From: Flavobacteriales bacterium
GTDB taxonomy: Bacteria > Bacteroidota > Bacteroidia > Flavobacteriales_D > Sanyastnellaceae
DNA: 7,493 bases
Reading direction: 5' to 3'
Assembly: GCA_030728235.1 (NCBI GenBank)
Contig: JANRAA010000074.1
Span: 1-7,493 of the forward strand
Shown here: positions 6,220 through 7,493 of the stretch, in pieces
How the letters are laid out: the number at the start of each line of letters is the position of its first letter
How positions within the stretch are numbered: the stretch's first letter is position 1
Notes under the pieces: generated by a model
Told to the model about the DNA's origin: nothing
Database searches by the model: none
Seen by the model: only the letters and a program-made list of their open reading frames with translations
Program-made: the position numbers and the translations under genes

Positions 6220-6639
6220 ATGGCTACTAACAGAACTTTTACAATGATTAAGCCGGATGCGACCGGCGCCGGTAACACCGGGAAAATAATTGATCGCATC
6301 ATCGGAGCGGGTTTTTCAATTCGCGCAATGAAGTGGACACAACTTTCACGTCAGGAAGCTGAGAAGTTCTATGCCATTCACAAAGAGCGTCCGTTCTTCG
6401 GTGAATTGGTAGACTACATGACTTCAGGTCCTATCGTAGCTGCCATTCTTGAGAAAGACAATGCAGTAGAAGATTTCCGCACATTGATCGGTGCTACTGA
6501 CCCGAAACAAGCTGCAGAAGGCACCATCCGTCGTGATTTTGCTGAAAGCATCGCAGCAAATGCGGTTCACGGTTCTGATAGCGATGAGAACGCACACAAC
6601 GAAGGTTTTTTCTTCTTCAGTGAGCGTGAGCGCGCTTAA
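6220..6639 (+). CDS. ndk: Nucleoside diphosphate kinase
   Basis: 139 residues from ATG at 6220, the standard bacterial length. The enzyme transfers the gamma-phosphate of ATP to NDPs through a phosphohistidine, balancing NTP and dNTP pools in the cytoplasm. Visible signatures are RTFTMIKPDA (5-14, with K11), the ERPFF/ELVDYMTSGP block (56-71), RRDF (104-107) and the active-site NAVHGSDS (114-121) with H117 as the phosphorylated residue. An in-frame ATG at 6181 would add 13 residues (MSYLRADFSNVPK) with no family counterpart; they are encoded across the promoter -7 box, so I reject that start. Nine of ten arginines use CGC or CGT, unlike pdeM with its AGG, CGA and CGG codons, which fits strong expression. 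It is divergent from namZ and ends before an intrinsic terminator. Confidence 0.97.
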   Translation: MATNRTFTMIKPDATGAGNTGKIIDRIIGAGFSIRAMKWTQLSRQEAEKFYAIHKERPFFGELVDYMTSGPIVAAILEKDNAVEDFRTLIGATDPKQAAEGTIRRDFAESIAANAVHGSDSDENAHNEGFFFFSERERA

Positions 6640-6657
6640 TGAGCGATTTAAGTTTTC

Positions 6658-6691
6658 AAAAAAGAGGCGGCTGATTCAGTCGCCTCTTTTT
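6658..6691 (+). terminator. Intrinsic terminator after ndk
   Basis: AAAAGAGGCG (6660-6669) pairs with CGCCTCTTTT (6681-6690). The stem continues inward through a G-T pair and three more pairs around an ATT loop. The GC-rich core followed by a T run (6687-6691, then TCTTTC) is a classic Rho-independent terminator. It begins 18 bases after the ndk stop and separates ndk from icd. The A run on the left side could also let it work from the opposite strand. Confidence 0.9.
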
Positions 6692-6721
6692 CTTTCTATC
6701 AGTGGTTTCCCGCAAAAATCG

Positions 6722-6729
6722 TAACTTCG
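6722..6729 (+). promoter_or_regulatory. icd promoter -7 box (TAACTTCG)
   Basis: TAACTTCG, in the context GTAACTTCGCGC, is one base from TAnnTTTG and lies 40 bases before the icd ATG, just downstream of the ndk terminator. No TTG is at the exact -33 spacing; a GTG lies 17 bases upstream (6702-6704). It closely matches the ndk box GTACCTTCGCGC. Confidence 0.55.
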
Positions 6730-6761
6730 CGCTTTCCAATTTCAAAACCACTTTTTCAAAG

Positions 6762-7493
6762 ATGAATAAGATTAAAGTTGCAAATCCTGTCGTGGAGCTT
6801 GACGGCGACGAAATGACACGGGTTATCTGGAGTGCAATTAAAGAAAAGCTCATTTTCCCTTACCTCGACCTCGATATCAAATACTACGATCTTGGAATCG
6901 AGAAACGCGATGAAACCAATGATCAAATCACCATCGATTCGGCTGAGGCAATCAAAAAGTACAACGTGGGCATCAAATGCGCAACAATCACTCCCGATGA
7001 GCAACGTGTAGAAGAATTTGGATTGAAAAAGATGTGGAAGTCTCCAAACGGTACCATTCGTAACATCGTTGGTGGAACCGTTTTCCGTGAGCCAATCATC
7101 ATGAAGAATGTACCGCGTTTGGTACCAGGGTGGACGCAACCAATTTGCATTGGACGTCACGCTTTCGGTGATCAATACAAGGCGACCGATACGGTAATCA
7201 AAGGAAAAGGAAAGCTGACGATGTCGTTCATTCCTGAAGATGGTGGAGAAACCCAAACTTGGGAAGTGTACGACTTTAAAGGTGACGGCGTGGCATTGAG
7301 CATGTACAACACCGACGAATCTATATATGGCTTCGCTCGCTCATGCTTCAACCAGGCATTGGTGAAGAAATGGCCTTTGTACCTTTCTACAAAGAACACA
7401 ATCTTGAAAGCCTACGATGGTCGCTTCACAGATATCTTTGAAGAGGTTTACCAAAATGAATTCAAAACGCAGTGTGAAGAAACTGGACTCTCT
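6762..7493 (+). CDS. icd: NADP-dependent isocitrate dehydrogenase, eukaryote-like type, 3' end cut by window edge
   Basis: 244 codons from ATG at 6762 run open to the window edge; the family is about 400-415 residues, so roughly 60 percent is present. The enzyme oxidises isocitrate to 2-oxoglutarate and CO2 with NADP in the TCA cycle. The sequence follows the IDH1/IDH2-like subfamily closely: NPVVELDGDEMTRVIW (8-23), KCATITPDE (72-80), WKSPNGTIRN (92-101), GGTVFRE (104-110), GRHAFGDQY (131-139) and PLYLSTKNTILK (205-216). Substrate-contact residues fall at the same numbers as in human IDH1: T77, S94, R100, R109 and R132; K211 matches its catalytic lysine. This is not the E. coli-type Icd nor the long monomeric type. 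It has its own promoter after the ndk terminator. The cofactor choice is inferred from the subfamily. Confidence 0.95.
   Translation, partial: MNKIKVANPVVELDGDEMTRVIWSAIKEKLIFPYLDLDIKYYDLGIEKRDETNDQITIDSAEAIKKYNVGIKCATITPDEQRVEEFGLKKMWKSPNGTIRNIVGGTVFREPIIMKNVPRLVPGWTQPICIGRHAFGDQYKATDTVIKGKGKLTMSFIPEDGGETQTWEVYDFKGDGVALSMYNTDESIYGFARSCFNQALVKKWPLYLSTKNTILKAYDGRFTDIFEEVYQNEFKTQCEETGLS

Noticed and set aside
6756..7256. 166-codon minus-strand reading frame opposite icd
   Set aside because: It is a shadow of the strongly conserved isocitrate dehydrogenase gene on the plus strand.

Overview
The window reads as an ordinary chromosomal stretch of a marine-type Bacteroidota, most likely Flavobacteriales. 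The evidence is a type IX secretion (T9SS) C-terminal sorting domain, lipoproteins of Bacteroidota style, almost no Shine-Dalgarno sequences in front of genes, and promoter -7 boxes of the TAnnTTTG/TAnCTTCG kind. There are no rRNA or tRNA genes, mobile elements, CRISPR arrays or long repeats. No gap between genes exceeds about 135 bases.

Left part (1-1500): a small exported protein with a TonB-C-like domain runs off the left edge on the minus strand. It is divergent from pdeM, a calcineurin-type metallophosphoesterase of the ligase-associated DNA repair set. pdeM here lacks its usual helicase/ligase neighbours and starts with a non-ATG codon. A small exported MORN-repeat protein converges on pdeM, and the two 3' ends overlap by 18 bases.

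Middle (1588-4290): a two-gene plus-strand unit encodes an exported S41 serine protease and, 18 bases later, a T9SS-secreted SGNH-like (DUF4886-type) hydrolase. This pair is the least described part of the window. Its second gene overlaps, tail to tail by 11 bases, a small lipoprotein gene on the minus strand.

Right part (4280-7493): the lipoprotein of unknown family lies downstream of namZ, a lipoprotein exo-beta-N-acetylmuramidase (DUF1343) for cell-wall sugar recycling. namZ is divergent from ndk (nucleoside diphosphate kinase). ndk ends at a clear intrinsic terminator, followed by icd, an NADP-dependent isocitrate dehydrogenase of the eukaryote-like type, cut by the right edge. namZ, ndk and icd each carry a near-identical TA(A/C)CTTCGC box 33-40 bases before the start codon, and a weaker relative precedes the small lipoprotein gene.

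I found no convincing new multi-gene system. The best candidates for a second look are the S41/DUF4886 pair, the displaced pdeM, and the shared promoter boxes.
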